From the NCBI GenBank assembly GCA_020250175.1, contig JADCEN010000051.1, positions 1 through 64,000 of the forward strand: a DNA stretch of 64,000 nt, in the 5' to 3' direction. The stretch's first letter is position 1. Each line of letters opens with the position of its first letter. The notes beneath the pieces are model-generated. The model saw nothing but the letters and a program-made list of their open reading frames with translations, was not told the DNA's origin and made no database searches. Of this stretch, positions 18,407-27,667 are shown piece after piece. A program made the translations under genes and the position numbers. The DNA comes from Rhodobacter sp. Its GTDB lineage: Bacteria; Pseudomonadota; Alphaproteobacteria; Rhodobacterales; Rhodobacteraceae.

Positions 18407-18451
18407 TTGACAGATGATGGATCGTTCCACTAATCGTCTGGAACGATCCAT
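18407..18451 (+). promoter_or_regulatory. Promoter with two LacI-type operators before the Gfo/Idh operon
   Basis: TTGACA at 18407-18412 is followed 18 bases later by TAATCG as a weak -10. Two 12-bp near-palindromes lie here: TGGATCGTTCCA at 18418-18429, inside the promoter spacer, and TGGAACGATCCA at 18439-18450, just past the -10. Their centres are 21 bases apart, about two helical turns, and together they form a perfect 12-bp inverted repeat (arms 18417-18428 and 18440-18451). The palindrome TGGAACGTTCCA recurs at 36644-36655. The layout suggests repression by the LacI-type protein at 31216-32244. Confidence 0.7.
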
Positions 18452-18467
18452 AATCTTGTGACAGGGC

Positions 18468-19484
18468 ATGGGGGCGGGTGTGAACTGGGCGTTTGTCGGG
18501 GCCAGCACGATTGCCGGCCAGTATCTTGTCGGGGCGGTCCGCGCGCAGGATAAGGGCGACGTGCGCTGGGTGATCAGCGGCTCTGCCGGCCGGGCTGCCG
18601 CCTTTGCCGCGACCAACGGCATCGCCCGTTGCGGCACCGGTCTGGCCGAAGCACTGGCCGATCCTGCCGTGGGTGCCGTCTACATTTCATCGACCAATGA
18701 CAAGCACCACGGTCAGGCAATGGCCGCGATTGCCGCCGGAAAGCATGTGCTGTGCGAAAAGCCGCTGGCGATGGCTGTTCCGGATGCGCAAGACATGGTG
18801 CGGGCCGCCGAACAGGCAGGGGTCGTCTTTGCCACCAACCACCATCTTCGCAGTGCAGGCAGCCTGCGCGCGATCCGCGATCTGATCGCTGCGGGCAGGG
18901 TCGGGAAAATCCTGTCCTTGCGGATATTCCACGCCGTGGAGTTGCCGGTCCATCTGCGCGGCTGGCGGTTGGACAATCCGGCTGCGGGCGGCGGGGTGAT
19001 TGCCGATCTGACCGTTCACAACGCCGACACCGTCCGCTTCCTGCTGGGCGAAGACCCGGTTTCGGTCGTGGCGCATATGGATGCCACCGGGATGGGCCGG
19101 GGCGTGGAAGACAGCGCGATGTCGGTCTGGGTCATGCCGTCAGGAGCGATGGTGTTCAGCCATGAAAGCTTTACCCATCCCTACGCTGCATCCGGGGTGG
19201 AAGTGCATGGCACCGAAGGGTCCATTCTTGCCCGGGATGTTCTGTCGCAAAACCCTGTGGGAGAGATTGACCTGATCACCGCGCAGGGAACGGCACGCGT
19301 CGAATTCGACCGGTGCGCGATTTACGAAAGGGTCGTGCGGAATTTCTGCGCAGCGGCGAGCGGCACGCAAAAGCCTGCCGCGTCGGGGCATGACGGGGTG
19401 AAATCCCTGCAGATTGCCACTGCGGTCCGCGATGCCGCGCGCACTGGCCAGCGCCAGGCCGTGAATTACGGAGAGACCGCATGA
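18468..19484 (+). CDS. Gfo/Idh/MocA-family oxidoreductase
   Basis: This 338-residue NAD(P)-dependent dehydrogenase probably acts on a sugar, inositol-like ring or sugar acid. The Rossmann loop is FVGASTIAGQYL near residue 10, the catalytic E-K-P triad is intact at 97-99 (LCEKPLA), and the second conserved site reads D180-LTV-H184-NA-D187. The ATG at 18468 lies close behind the operators; a GTG at 18480 would begin directly at the first strand and is an alternative. It is the first gene of a tightly packed rightward operon and overlaps the CoA-transferase gene by ATGA. Confidence 0.88.
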   Translation: MGAGVNWAFVGASTIAGQYLVGAVRAQDKGDVRWVISGSAGRAAAFAATNGIARCGTGLAEALADPAVGAVYISSTNDKHHGQAMAAIAAGKHVLCEKPLAMAVPDAQDMVRAAEQAGVVFATNHHLRSAGSLRAIRDLIAAGRVGKILSLRIFHAVELPVHLRGWRLDNPAAGGGVIADLTVHNADTVRFLLGEDPVSVVAHMDATGMGRGVEDSAMSVWVMPSGAMVFSHESFTHPYAASGVEVHGTEGSILARDVLSQNPVGEIDLITAQGTARVEFDRCAIYERVVRNFCAAASGTQKPAASGHDGVKSLQIATAVRDAARTGQRQAVNYGETA

Positions 19485-21052
19485 GCAAGCTGACAAGTGC
19501 CGCAGATGCGGCTGCCCGTATTCCCGACGGGGCCGTTGTCACCGTATCCTCGTCATCCGCCCTGGGTTGCCCGGACCTTGTTCTGGCGGCCATCGGCGCG
19601 CGTTTTGAGGTGGAAGGCCATCCGCGCGGCCTGACTGCCATTCATCCGATTGCCGCCGGTGACATGTACGGCGTCAAGGGCGTTGATCACATCGCCAGGG
19701 ACGGGCTTTTGTCGCGCATCCTCGGGGGGTCGTACCCTTCGGGTGCGTCCAGCTTGCCGATGCCGGAAATCTGGAAGATGATCGTCGAGAACCGCGTGCA
19801 AGCCTACAACGTGCCCTCGGGCATCCTGTTCGACATGAACCGCGATGCCGCAGCCAGGCGTGCGGGCGTGTTGACGAAGGTGGGCCTTGAGACCTTTGTC
19901 GATCCGGTCCGCGAAGGTTGCGCGATGAACGCGCTGGGGGCTGCGGCACCGATTGTCCGGCGGGTGGAGTTTGGCGGCGACACCTGGCTGCATTTCCCGA
20001 ACATCATCCCCCATGTTGCCATCCTGCGCGCGACCACGGCGGATGAATTCGGCAACCTGACCTATGAACACGAAGGGGCCTACCTGGGCGGGCTGGAACA
20101 GGCGATCTGCGTGCGCAATCATGGCGGGCTGGTGATTGCACAGGTCAGCCGCATGACCAAACGCGGATCGTTGCGGCCCCATGACGTGCGGGTGCCAGGG
20201 CACCTGATAGATATGGTCGTGATCGACCCCGATCAGAAGCAGACCTGCGAAACACAGTATGACCCCGCGATATCCGGCCAGATCATGCGGCCATGGAGCA
20301 GCTTTTCGCTGGCCGAACATGGTGTCGAAAAGATCATCGCGCGGCGCGCGGCGATGGAACTGCGGCCCGGCATGACTGCCAATCTGGGCTTTGGCATTTC
20401 GGCGCTGGTGCCGCGCATCCTGCTGGAGGAAGGCCATCCCGAGGCCGTGACCTGGGCCATAGAGCAAGGCGCCGTGGGGGGGATGCCGCTGACCGGCTTT
20501 GCCTTTGGCTGCGCGTCGAATGCCGATGCCTTTGTCCCGTCTCCGCAGCAGTTCATCTACTTTCAGGGCGGCGGCTTTGATGTATCCTTCTTGTCCTTCC
20601 TGGAGGTGGACCGCGAAGGGAATGTGAATGTGTCGAAACTGGGGAAGAAGCCCTATCTGACAGCAGGTTGCGGCGGGTTTGTCGATATCACCTCGGGGGC
20701 CCGGAAAATCGTGTTCTCCGGCTGGTTCGAGGCGGGCGCAGAGATCGAACTTGCGCCTGACGGCATCAGGGTTGTGGCACCCGGCAAGTTCAGCAAGATG
20801 GTCGAAACGGTTGAACATGTGACCTTTTCGGGAAAACGCGCCCGCGCCCTGGGGCAGGATGTGCTGTTCATCACCGAACGCTGCGTGATCCGGCTGGCAG
20901 AAACCGGCCTGATCGCCACCGAGATCATGCCCGGCATTGATCCCTTGCGCGACATTGTCTCGGCATCCGGCGGGCGGGTCCAGATCGCGCCGGACGCAAT
21001 CACGCTGCCGGTGTCGCTTTTGGCCGATGCGCCGATGGGGTGGGGCAAATGA
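19481..21052 (+). CDS. Family I CoA-transferase (propionate/acetoacetate CoA-transferase type)
   Basis: This 523-residue protein fuses the alpha and beta halves of a family I CoA-transferase, as in propionate CoA-transferase. It moves CoA between acyl donors and carboxylates through a glutamyl-CoA thioester. The catalytic glutamate lies in AIEQGAVGGMP near residue 328, matching the E-x-G-x-x-G-G pattern, and the N-terminal half has the glycine-rich GDMYGVKGVDHIARDG. It starts in the stop of the Gfo/Idh gene and its own stop overlaps the hydratase gene by ATGA. A CoA-transferase in a sugar-type operon is unusual and suggests that a carboxylic acid intermediate is activated. Confidence 0.88.
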   Translation: MSKLTSAADAAARIPDGAVVTVSSSSALGCPDLVLAAIGARFEVEGHPRGLTAIHPIAAGDMYGVKGVDHIARDGLLSRILGGSYPSGASSLPMPEIWKMIVENRVQAYNVPSGILFDMNRDAAARRAGVLTKVGLETFVDPVREGCAMNALGAAAPIVRRVEFGGDTWLHFPNIIPHVAILRATTADEFGNLTYEHEGAYLGGLEQAICVRNHGGLVIAQVSRMTKRGSLRPHDVRVPGHLIDMVVIDPDQKQTCETQYDPAISGQIMRPWSSFSLAEHGVEKIIARRAAMELRPGMTANLGFGISALVPRILLEEGHPEAVTWAIEQGAVGGMPLTGFAFGCASNADAFVPSPQQFIYFQGGGFDVSFLSFLEVDREGNVNVSKLGKKPYLTAGCGGFVDITSGARKIVFSGWFEAGAEIELAPDGIRVVAPGKFSKMVETVEHVTFSGKRARALGQDVLFITERCVIRLAETGLIATEIMPGIDPLRDIVSASGGRVQIAPDAITLPVSLLADAPMGWGK

Positions 21053-21816
21053 GCAGCGTTGACCTGATCCGTCACGGCAGGATAGCCGAGCTTCGCCTGG
21101 ACAATCCGGCCAGGATGAATGCCTTTGCAGCAGGGATGCTGGCCCAGTTGGCCCGGCACCTGGAGTTGATCGGGCAGGATGCCGCACTTGCCGCAGTGAT
21201 GCTTACCGCCGCCGGTGATCGCGCATTCTGTACCGGGGCCGACATCAACGGCTGGGGCGATCTGGGCCCGGCCGAGTTTGCCCGCCACTGGGTGCGCGAC
21301 GGCCACCGGGTGTTCGACCGCCTGGCGCGGCTTGGCAAGCCCACGATTGCGGTTCTGAACGGCCACGCCTTTGGCGGTGGTCTGGAACTTGCTGCCGCCT
21401 GCGATCTGCGGGTGATGGCGAGCGGGGCCAGCCTTGCACTGCCCGAGGCGGGCATCGGGATTGTGCCGGGCTGGTCGGGCACGCAGCGGCTGATGCGGCT
21501 GATGCCGGAAGCCATGGTCAAGGAAATGGCGCTGTTCGGTCAGCGGATCGGGGCGGACCGTGCCCTGGCCTGCGGGTTTGTGTCGGCCGTGGGCGATGAT
21601 CCGCGCGCCCTGGCCCTGGCGCTGCTGGACCGCGCCCTGAGCCTGTCGCCGCGCGCGGTCGAAATCTCCAAAGCCATGATCCACGCCGCGCAGGGCGAGG
21701 ATCGCGGCGCAATGGTCGAGGCTCTTGGCAGTGCCGCCATCGCCGCCTCTGCCGACCGGAATGAAGGCATCGCCGCGTTCCGGGAAAAGCGCAAACCGCA
21801 ATTCTCGGGACAGTAG
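21049..21816 (+). CDS. Enoyl-CoA hydratase/isomerase family protein
   Basis: This 255-residue crotonase-fold enzyme would hydrate, isomerise or cleave an acyl-CoA. The oxyanion hole segments are AFCTGADINGWGDLG and GHAFGGGLELAAACDLRVM. The catalytic glutamate region reads LALPEAGIGIVPGWSGTQRL near residue 130. The start MSSVDLIRHG at 21049 overlaps the CoA-transferase stop by ATGA. Coupling to the CoA-transferase implies that the activated acid is its substrate. The exact reaction cannot be told from sequence, because crotonase-fold proteins vary. Confidence 0.88.
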   Translation: MSSVDLIRHGRIAELRLDNPARMNAFAAGMLAQLARHLELIGQDAALAAVMLTAAGDRAFCTGADINGWGDLGPAEFARHWVRDGHRVFDRLARLGKPTIAVLNGHAFGGGLELAAACDLRVMASGASLALPEAGIGIVPGWSGTQRLMRLMPEAMVKEMALFGQRIGADRALACGFVSAVGDDPRALALALLDRALSLSPRAVEISKAMIHAAQGEDRGAMVEALGSAAIAASADRNEGIAAFREKRKPQFSGQ

Positions 21817-21819
21817 ATC

Positions 21820-23346
21820 ATGACCGACCTGCACATCATTTCCGGCCAGACGGTGGCGCTGCCCGCCACGATCTTTCAGGCCCGGCACTTCATTGACGGC
21901 GTGGCGCGGGACAGCGCAGACGGGCTGAGGTCGGACCGCATCTCGCCCTCGCACGGGGTGGTGGTCAGCCAGGCCGCCCTTGGATCGGCGGCCGAGGCCG
22001 AAGCCGCGATCAGGGCGGCCCGCGCGGCCTTTGACGACGGCCGCTGGAGCCGTCTTTCCGGCAAGGCCCGCGCGGCGGTCCTGAACAGGGTCGCCGACCT
22101 GATCGAGGCGAATGTCGAAACCCTGGCGGTCATCGAGACATTGGAAAGCGGCAAACCCATTGCTCAGGCCCGCGGGGAATGTGCCGGCGCGGCGGATTTG
22201 TGGCGGTATGCGGCATCGCTTGCGCGGACCAGCCAGGGTGACAGCCACAACACATTGGGAACCGACATTCTTGCCGTCGTTCTGAAAGAACCGGTTGGCG
22301 TCGTGTCGATCATCACCCCTTGGAACTTTCCGTTCTGGATCCTCAGCCAGAAGCTTCCTTTCGCGCTGGCAGCCGGATGCACCTGCGTCGTCAAGCCGTC
22401 CGAGATGACACCGTCCAGCACGGCGATGCTGGCCGGAATGCTGGCCGAAGCCGGATTGCCCGCAGGTGTGTGCAATATCGTGCTTGGATATGGCAATCCG
22501 GTCGGCAGCCTGATGGCCAGTCACGCCGATGTGGACATGGTGACCTTTACCGGCTCGACCGCTGTGGGCCGGACAATCACGAAGGTTGCCGGTGACACGC
22601 TCAAGAAAGTGGCGCTTGAATTGGGCGGCAAGAACCCGCAGGTCATCTTCCCCGATTGCGATCTGGAAGGTGCCGCCGATGCGGTGACCTTCGGCATCTT
22701 CTTCAACGTCGGCCAATGCTGCAATTCGTCCAGCCGCATTCTTGTGCACGAAAAGATTGCGGATGCCTTTGTGGAGCGGGTGGTGGACCTGTCGCGGAAG
22801 GTGGCTTTTGGCAACCCGCTGCATCCTGACACGCAGGTGGGCGCGATCGTCACGCCCGAACACCGCGACAGGATCGATGCTTGTGTCCGCGCGGCCATTG
22901 CCGCCGGGGCCAGGGTCTGCCTGGGCGGCAGCAGCCTGACGGTGCCGGGCCTGCGGGGGCAATTCTATCAGCCGACCGTGCTTCGCGGCGTCACCCCCGA
23001 CATGGCCATCGCCCGGGAGGAAGTGTTCGGCCCGGTCCTGGCGGTGCTGACCTTTCGAACGCTGGACGAGGCAATCGCCCTGGCCAATGACGCGACCTAT
23101 GGCCTGTCAGCGGGCATCTGGTGCGACAACATGCACACCTGCCTTGAATTCGGCCGCCGCGTTCAGGCCGGAACAGTCTGGACCAATACCTGGATGGATG
23201 GCTTCCCCGAAGTCACCTTTGGCGGCGTCAAGCAATCCGGCCAGGGGCGCGAGATCGGCAGCTACGGCTTCGACGAATTCCTTGAGGTGAAATCGCTCGT
23301 CATGCGGATCGGCCGCACGCGCGCACCTTGGGTGAACCAGGCCTGA
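21820..23346 (+). CDS. NAD(P)-dependent aldehyde dehydrogenase
   Basis: This 508-residue aldehyde dehydrogenase oxidises an aldehyde intermediate to its acid. The cofactor site includes TPWNFPFWI and FTGSTAVGR. The general base glutamate is in LELGGKNPQ near residue 268, and the nucleophile is the second cysteine of NVGQCCNSSSR near residue 304. The C-terminal block EEVFGPVLAV and the end GGVKQSGQGREIG are typical of the betaine-aldehyde/gamma-aminobutyraldehyde branch. It starts three bases after the hydratase gene. The acid produced is an obvious candidate for the CoA-transferase upstream. Confidence 0.93.
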   Translation: MTDLHIISGQTVALPATIFQARHFIDGVARDSADGLRSDRISPSHGVVVSQAALGSAAEAEAAIRAARAAFDDGRWSRLSGKARAAVLNRVADLIEANVETLAVIETLESGKPIAQARGECAGAADLWRYAASLARTSQGDSHNTLGTDILAVVLKEPVGVVSIITPWNFPFWILSQKLPFALAAGCTCVVKPSEMTPSSTAMLAGMLAEAGLPAGVCNIVLGYGNPVGSLMASHADVDMVTFTGSTAVGRTITKVAGDTLKKVALELGGKNPQVIFPDCDLEGAADAVTFGIFFNVGQCCNSSSRILVHEKIADAFVERVVDLSRKVAFGNPLHPDTQVGAIVTPEHRDRIDACVRAAIAAGARVCLGGSSLTVPGLRGQFYQPTVLRGVTPDMAIAREEVFGPVLAVLTFRTLDEAIALANDATYGLSAGIWCDNMHTCLEFGRRVQAGTVWTNTWMDGFPEVTFGGVKQSGQGREIGSYGFDEFLEVKSLVMRIGRTRAPWVNQA

Positions 23347-23393
23347 CACCCTGACGGGAGATGGCGACACCAACGCGACAGGAGGAGACCTAC

Positions 23394-24647
23394 ATGCGTG
23401 GTTACTTTGGAAGGAAGACGGCAATTGTTGCGGCCTTGCTGGCATCGACCGGCATTGCACGGGCCGAGGATGTCGAAGTTCTGCACTGGTGGACATCCGG
23501 CGGTGAAGCCTCCGCGCTGAATGTGCTGAAGGATGATCTGGCGACCAAGCAAATCGGCTGGATCGACATGCCGGTTGCCGGCGGTGGCGGTGAAGCGGCC
23601 ATGACAACGCTGCGCGCGCGGGTCACGGCCGGTGACGCGCCGACAGCCGTTCAGATGCTGGGCTTCGACATTCAGGATTGGGCTGCCGAAGGCCAGCTTG
23701 CCAACCTTGACGCCGTTGCGGCCGAAGAAGGCTGGGACGCGGTTGTTCCTGTCGCGCTGCAGGCCTTTTCCAAATATGACGGGAGTTGGGTTGCAGCCCC
23801 GGTGAACGTGCATTCGACCAACTGGGTCTGGGCCAACAAGGCGATGATGGACGAGCTGGGAATTGCCCAGCCGACCAACTGGGACGAATTCGTTGCCGCC
23901 ATGCAGAAGGTCAAGGACAGCGGCAAGACCGCGCTGGCCCATGGCGGCCAGCCCTGGCAGGAAGCCACGATGTTCGACGGTGTCGTCCTGTCGGTGGGCG
24001 GTGTCGAGTTCTACAGGAAGGCCTTCATCGATCTTGATCCCGAAGCGCTTGGGTCGGACCAGATGGTTGAAGCGTTCAACCGCATGGCAACGCTGCGCAG
24101 CTTTGTGGACGAAAACTTCTCGGGGCGCGACTGGAACCTTGCCTCTGCCATGGTCATCAATGGCGATGCCGCGTTCCAGATCATGGGGGACTGGGCCAAG
24201 GGTGAATTCCTGAAGGCCGGCAAGGTTCCCGGCACAGATTTCCTGTGCTTCCGCGTTCCCGGCACGCAGGGCGATGTCAGCTTCAACTCTGACCAGTTTG
24301 CGATGTTTGCCCAGACCGATCCTGCGGCCCAGGCGGCCCAGGGCGAAATGGCCCGCGCGATCATGTCCCCGGGCTTTCAATCGGCGTTCAACGTTGTGAA
24401 GGGGTCGGTTCCGGCGCGAACGGACGTGCCGAACGATGCCTTCGACGCCTGCGGCAAGCAAGCCATGGCCGAACTGGCCGAGGCATCTGCAAACGGCACG
24501 CTGGTGGGTTCGATCGCGCATGGCCACGCCAACAAGGCCGCCGTCAAGAATGCGATCTATGATGTCGTGACCGCCAACTTCAACGGCGAATACGATGCCG
24601 CAACAGCCGCCCAGAACCTGGTGAACGCTGTCGAGGCGGCGCAGTAA
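23394..24647 (+). CDS. Sugar ABC transporter substrate-binding protein
   Basis: This 417-residue periplasmic binding protein is likely for a glucose/mannose-like or glycoside ligand. The signal peptide ([19 protein letters not shown]) is cleaved near residue 23, and [17 protein letters not shown] at the mature N-terminus is the pattern of the glucose/mannose group of family 1 binding proteins. The ATG at 23394 follows an AGGAGGAG ribosome site; the ATG at 23361 is weaker. It opens the transport part of the operon and is followed by a perfect 13-bp stem-loop before the permease genes. Confidence 0.9.
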   Translation: MRGYFGRKTAIVAALLASTGIARAEDVEVLHWWTSGGEASALNVLKDDLATKQIGWIDMPVAGGGGEAAMTTLRARVTAGDAPTAVQMLGFDIQDWAAEGQLANLDAVAAEEGWDAVVPVALQAFSKYDGSWVAAPVNVHSTNWVWANKAMMDELGIAQPTNWDEFVAAMQKVKDSGKTALAHGGQPWQEATMFDGVVLSVGGVEFYRKAFIDLDPEALGSDQMVEAFNRMATLRSFVDENFSGRDWNLASAMVINGDAAFQIMGDWAKGEFLKAGKVPGTDFLCFRVPGTQGDVSFNSDQFAMFAQTDPAAQAAQGEMARAIMSPGFQSAFNVVKGSVPARTDVPNDAFDACGKQAMAELAEASANGTLVGSIAHGHANKAAVKNAIYDVVTANFNGEYDAATAAQNLVNAVEAAQ

Positions 24648-24655
24648 CCTTGCAA

Positions 24656-24689
24656 CGGGAAAGGGGGGTGTGCTTTCCCCCCTTTCCCG
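24656..24689 (+). promoter_or_regulatory. Intercistronic hairpin after the second binding-protein gene
   Basis: The arms CGGGAAAGGGGGG (24656-24668) and its exact complement (24677-24689) form a 13-bp stem with an 8-base loop. It is placed 9 bases after the stop codon and about 90 bases before the next gene. It probably protects or attenuates the transcript so that binding protein is made in excess of permeases. Confidence 0.65.
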
Positions 24690-24776
24690 CACAGTCCCTG
24701 TGGCGGAACCGCGTGACACCTGGACTGTCACTGCCGAAAGATGCCGTCCGAAGGCACCGTGCCAGAAGGAGACAAT

Positions 24777-25673
24777 ATGGCAAATCACTCGTCCGGGGCC
24801 GATTTCCGCACACGCCTGCAGGAATGGATACCAAAACTGGTGCTGTCACCTTCCCTGGCAGCGATGCTGGTGTTTGTTTACGGATTCATTGCGTTCACGA
24901 TCTTCCTCAGCTTCACCGATTCCAAGATGCTGCCCAGCTATGATCTGGTCGGGCTGGAGAATTATGCCAAGCTTTGGAACCTGTCCTCGTGGTGGGTGGC
25001 GGTGGTCAACCTGTTCATCTTCGCGTCGCTTTACATCATCATCTGCACCGTGATCGGGTTGATGCTGGCGATCTTTCTGGATCAGAAGATCCGGGGCGAA
25101 GGGTTTCTTCGCCCGATCTACCTTTACCCGATGGCCTTGAGCTTCATCGTGACCGGGACAGCCTGGAAGTGGATTCTTGACCCCGGAATCGGGATAGAGA
25201 ACTCGATGCACCTCTGGGGCTGGACCAGCTTTCAGTTCAACTGGATCAAGGATCGGGACATGGCGATCTATACCGTCGTCATCGCGGCCGTCTGGCAGAC
25301 ATCCGGTTTCGTGATGGCAATGTTTCTGGCGGGTCTGCGGGGCATCGACAATGAAATCCTGAAGGCCGCCCAGATTGACGGGGCATCGAACTTCAGCCTG
25401 TATCGCCGTATTGTCATACCGCTGCTGCGCCCGGCGTTCCTGTCGGCTTTCGTCATTCTCGCGCATCTTGCGGTGAAATCCTATGACCTGATCATCGCCC
25501 TCACCGGTGGCGGCCCCGGACGGGCTACCGAATTGCCCGCGACCTTCATGTATTCCTACACCTTCACCCGCAATTCGATGGGCATTGGCGCGGCCTCGGC
25601 CGTGATCATGCTGATGACCATTGCCGCGATCATGACCCCCTATCTTTACGCCGAACTGAAGGAAAAGACGTGA
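24777..25673 (+). CDS. Sugar ABC transporter permease, MalF type
   Basis: This 298-residue inner-membrane permease works with the binding protein encoded upstream. It has about six hydrophobic segments, beginning AAMLVFVYGFIAFTIFLSF, and a clear EAA-type loop (LKAAQIDGASNFSLYRRI followed by IPLLRPAF). The start at 24777 follows AAGGAGAC at good spacing. Its stop shares one base with the start of the partner permease. The long untranslated leader of about 130 bases contains the hairpin at 24656-24689. Confidence 0.92.
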   Translation: MANHSSGADFRTRLQEWIPKLVLSPSLAAMLVFVYGFIAFTIFLSFTDSKMLPSYDLVGLENYAKLWNLSSWWVAVVNLFIFASLYIIICTVIGLMLAIFLDQKIRGEGFLRPIYLYPMALSFIVTGTAWKWILDPGIGIENSMHLWGWTSFQFNWIKDRDMAIYTVVIAAVWQTSGFVMAMFLAGLRGIDNEILKAAQIDGASNFSLYRRIVIPLLRPAFLSAFVILAHLAVKSYDLIIALTGGGPGRATELPATFMYSYTFTRNSMGIGAASAVIMLMTIAAIMTPYLYAELKEKT

Positions 25674-26551
25674 TGGCCAGTACCGGGCAAGACACCGCCG
25701 TCCGCACCGGGCCATTCACGCGCCTGTTCATCTACGGCATCCTGCTGGTTTTCGCGCTGTTTTATCTGATGCCGCTGTTCGTGGTGATTGCCAATTCGCT
25801 CAAACCCCTGGGCGAGATCACCGGCGGCAACATGATGGCGCTGCCCGTGGTCTGGACGCTTGAGCCCTGGCGGCAGGCATGGTCTGTCGCACAGATCGGC
25901 GTGGAGCCAACGGGCCTCAAGCCCTATTTCCTGAATTCCATTCTGATGGTGGTCCCTGCTGTCGCGATCTCTACCGTCCTGGGCGCGCTCAACGGCTACG
26001 TCCTGACCAAATGGAGTTTTCGCGGCGACAAGATCATCTTCGGCCTGCTGCTGTTTTCCTGCTTCATCCCGTTCCAGATCGTGCTGATTCCGATGGCGAC
26101 GGTCCTGGGCAAGCTTGGGCTGGCCGGGTCAATTCCCGGCCTGATCCTGGTGCATGTGGTCTATGGCATCGGCTTTTCGACGCTGTATTTCCGCAACTAC
26201 TACGCGTCCTTTCCGACCGAACTGGTCCGGGCCGCGATGATCGACGGTGCCGGGTTCTTTCGCATCTTCTGGCGGATCATGCTGCCGGTGTCGGGGCCGA
26301 TCATCGTTGTGACCGTGATATGGCAGTTCACCAATATCTGGAACGACTTCCTGTTCGGTGCCTCTTTCGGGGGGCAGACACAGCCGATGACCGTCGCGCT
26401 GAACAACCTTGTGCAGTCATCGACGGGCGTCAAGGAATACAACGTGCACTTCGCAGGGGCCATTCTTGCCGCCCTGCCCACGCTCGTCGTCTATATCGTC
26501 GCGGGTCGCTACTTTGTGCGCGGTCTGATGGCCGGCTCTGTGAAGGGATAA
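25673..26551 (+). CDS. Sugar ABC transporter permease, MalG type
   Basis: This 292-residue permease completes the membrane channel. The N-terminal helix LFIYGILLVFALFYLMPL and the EAA loop VRAAMIDGAGFFRIFWRIM followed by LPVSGP are typical. The ATG at 25673 overlaps the previous stop (TGATG); a GTG three bases earlier is also possible. The ATPase gene follows after three bases. This transporter resembles glucose/mannose-type CUT1 systems, in agreement with the binding protein. Confidence 0.92.
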   Translation: MASTGQDTAVRTGPFTRLFIYGILLVFALFYLMPLFVVIANSLKPLGEITGGNMMALPVVWTLEPWRQAWSVAQIGVEPTGLKPYFLNSILMVVPAVAISTVLGALNGYVLTKWSFRGDKIIFGLLLFSCFIPFQIVLIPMATVLGKLGLAGSIPGLILVHVVYGIGFSTLYFRNYYASFPTELVRAAMIDGAGFFRIFWRIMLPVSGPIIVVTVIWQFTNIWNDFLFGASFGGQTQPMTVALNNLVQSSTGVKEYNVHFAGAILAALPTLVVYIVAGRYFVRGLMAGSVKG

Positions 26552-26554
26552 GGC

Positions 26555-27667
26555 ATGGGATTTCTCGACATCCGCAACGTCACCAAATCCTATGGGTCGG
26601 TCAAAGTCCTGCATGAGGTGAACATCGAAGTGCAGGAAGGCGAGTTTCTGGTGCTGGTCGGGCCGTCGGGCTGCGGCAAGTCCACGCTTTTGAACATGAT
26701 CGCCGGGCTGGAGGGCATTACTTCGGGCGATATTTCGATCAGGGGGCGGGTGGTGAACGGGGTGCATCCGTCAAAGCGCAATATTGCGATGGTGTTCCAG
26801 AACTATGCGCTTTACCCCAACATGACCGTTGGCCAGAACATGACCTTCGGCCTTGAAATGCACGGCGTGCCGAAGCCCGAGCGTGAAAAGGCGCTGCGTG
26901 ACGTAAGCAGGCTTCTGCAGATCGAAACCCTGCTGGATCGCAAACCGGGCCAGCTTTCCGGCGGGCAGCGGCAGCGTGTGGCCATGGGCCGCGCGCTGGT
27001 GCGCAATCCGGATGTGTTCCTGTTTGATGAACCGCTGTCGAACCTTGATGCAAAGCTGCGCGTCGACATGCGCACCGAAATCAAGAAGCTGCATGAAAAG
27101 CTGAAGACAACCATCGTCTATGTCACCCATGACCAGATCGAGGCGATGACCCTTTCGACCCGGATCGCGGTCATGCACAAGGGGCATGTCCAGCAGCTTG
27201 GCACCCCGAAGGAGGTCTACGACGCGCCTGCCAATGTCTATGTGGCCACCTTCATGGGCAGCCCGGCGATGAATGTTCTTCCGGCACAGGTCGTGATGAA
27301 GGATGGTGTGCCGCACGCGCAGATCGCCGACGCCGCAGGGGCAGCAAGGCTGCTGAAATTCAGCCAGCCCAATCTGGCCGCATGGAACGGAAAGGACATT
27401 CTTCTGGGCATTCGCCCCGAATCTATAACCGATCCCGACGGGGCCGACCGGAATTCCCGGAACATCGTGCCGTTGCGCAACCTGGTTGGCGTGACAGAAC
27501 CTGCCGGTGCCGACACCTTCGTCGCGATGGAGCTGGGCGGCAAAGACATCGTCGCCCGCATGCGGGCAGATGCCACCGTCCGGTCGGGTCAGGAATTCGA
27601 CTTTGCCATCAACATGGAAAAGGCCGTTGCTTTTGATCCCCGAACGGAACACCTCATAAAGTCATGA
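26555..27667 (+). CDS. Sugar ABC transporter ATP-binding protein, UgpC/MalK family
   Basis: This 370-residue ATPase energises the importer encoded just upstream. It has Walker A GPSGCGKSTLLN, Q-loop VFQNYALYPNMTV, signature LSGGQRQRVAMGRAL, Walker B VFLFDEPLSNLDAKLR and YVTHDQIEAMTL, then a TOBE domain with LGIRPESI. Unlike the first transporter in the window, this ATPase is co-transcribed with its permeases. It overlaps the first GMC oxidoreductase gene by ATGA. Confidence 0.94.
   Translation: MGFLDIRNVTKSYGSVKVLHEVNIEVQEGEFLVLVGPSGCGKSTLLNMIAGLEGITSGDISIRGRVVNGVHPSKRNIAMVFQNYALYPNMTVGQNMTFGLEMHGVPKPEREKALRDVSRLLQIETLLDRKPGQLSGGQRQRVAMGRALVRNPDVFLFDEPLSNLDAKLRVDMRTEIKKLHEKLKTTIVYVTHDQIEAMTLSTRIAVMHKGHVQQLGTPKEVYDAPANVYVATFMGSPAMNVLPAQVVMKDGVPHAQIADAAGAARLLKFSQPNLAAWNGKDILLGIRPESITDPDGADRNSRNIVPLRNLVGVTEPAGADTFVAMELGGKDIVARMRADATVRSGQEFDFAINMEKAVAFDPRTEHLIKS

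Noticed and set aside
20653-22962. A 769-codon minus-strand frame across the CoA-transferase, hydratase and aldehyde dehydrogenase genes
   Set aside because: Antisense to three strongly conserved genes with intact catalytic motifs; its composition is low in hydrophobic residues and gives no recognisable fold.
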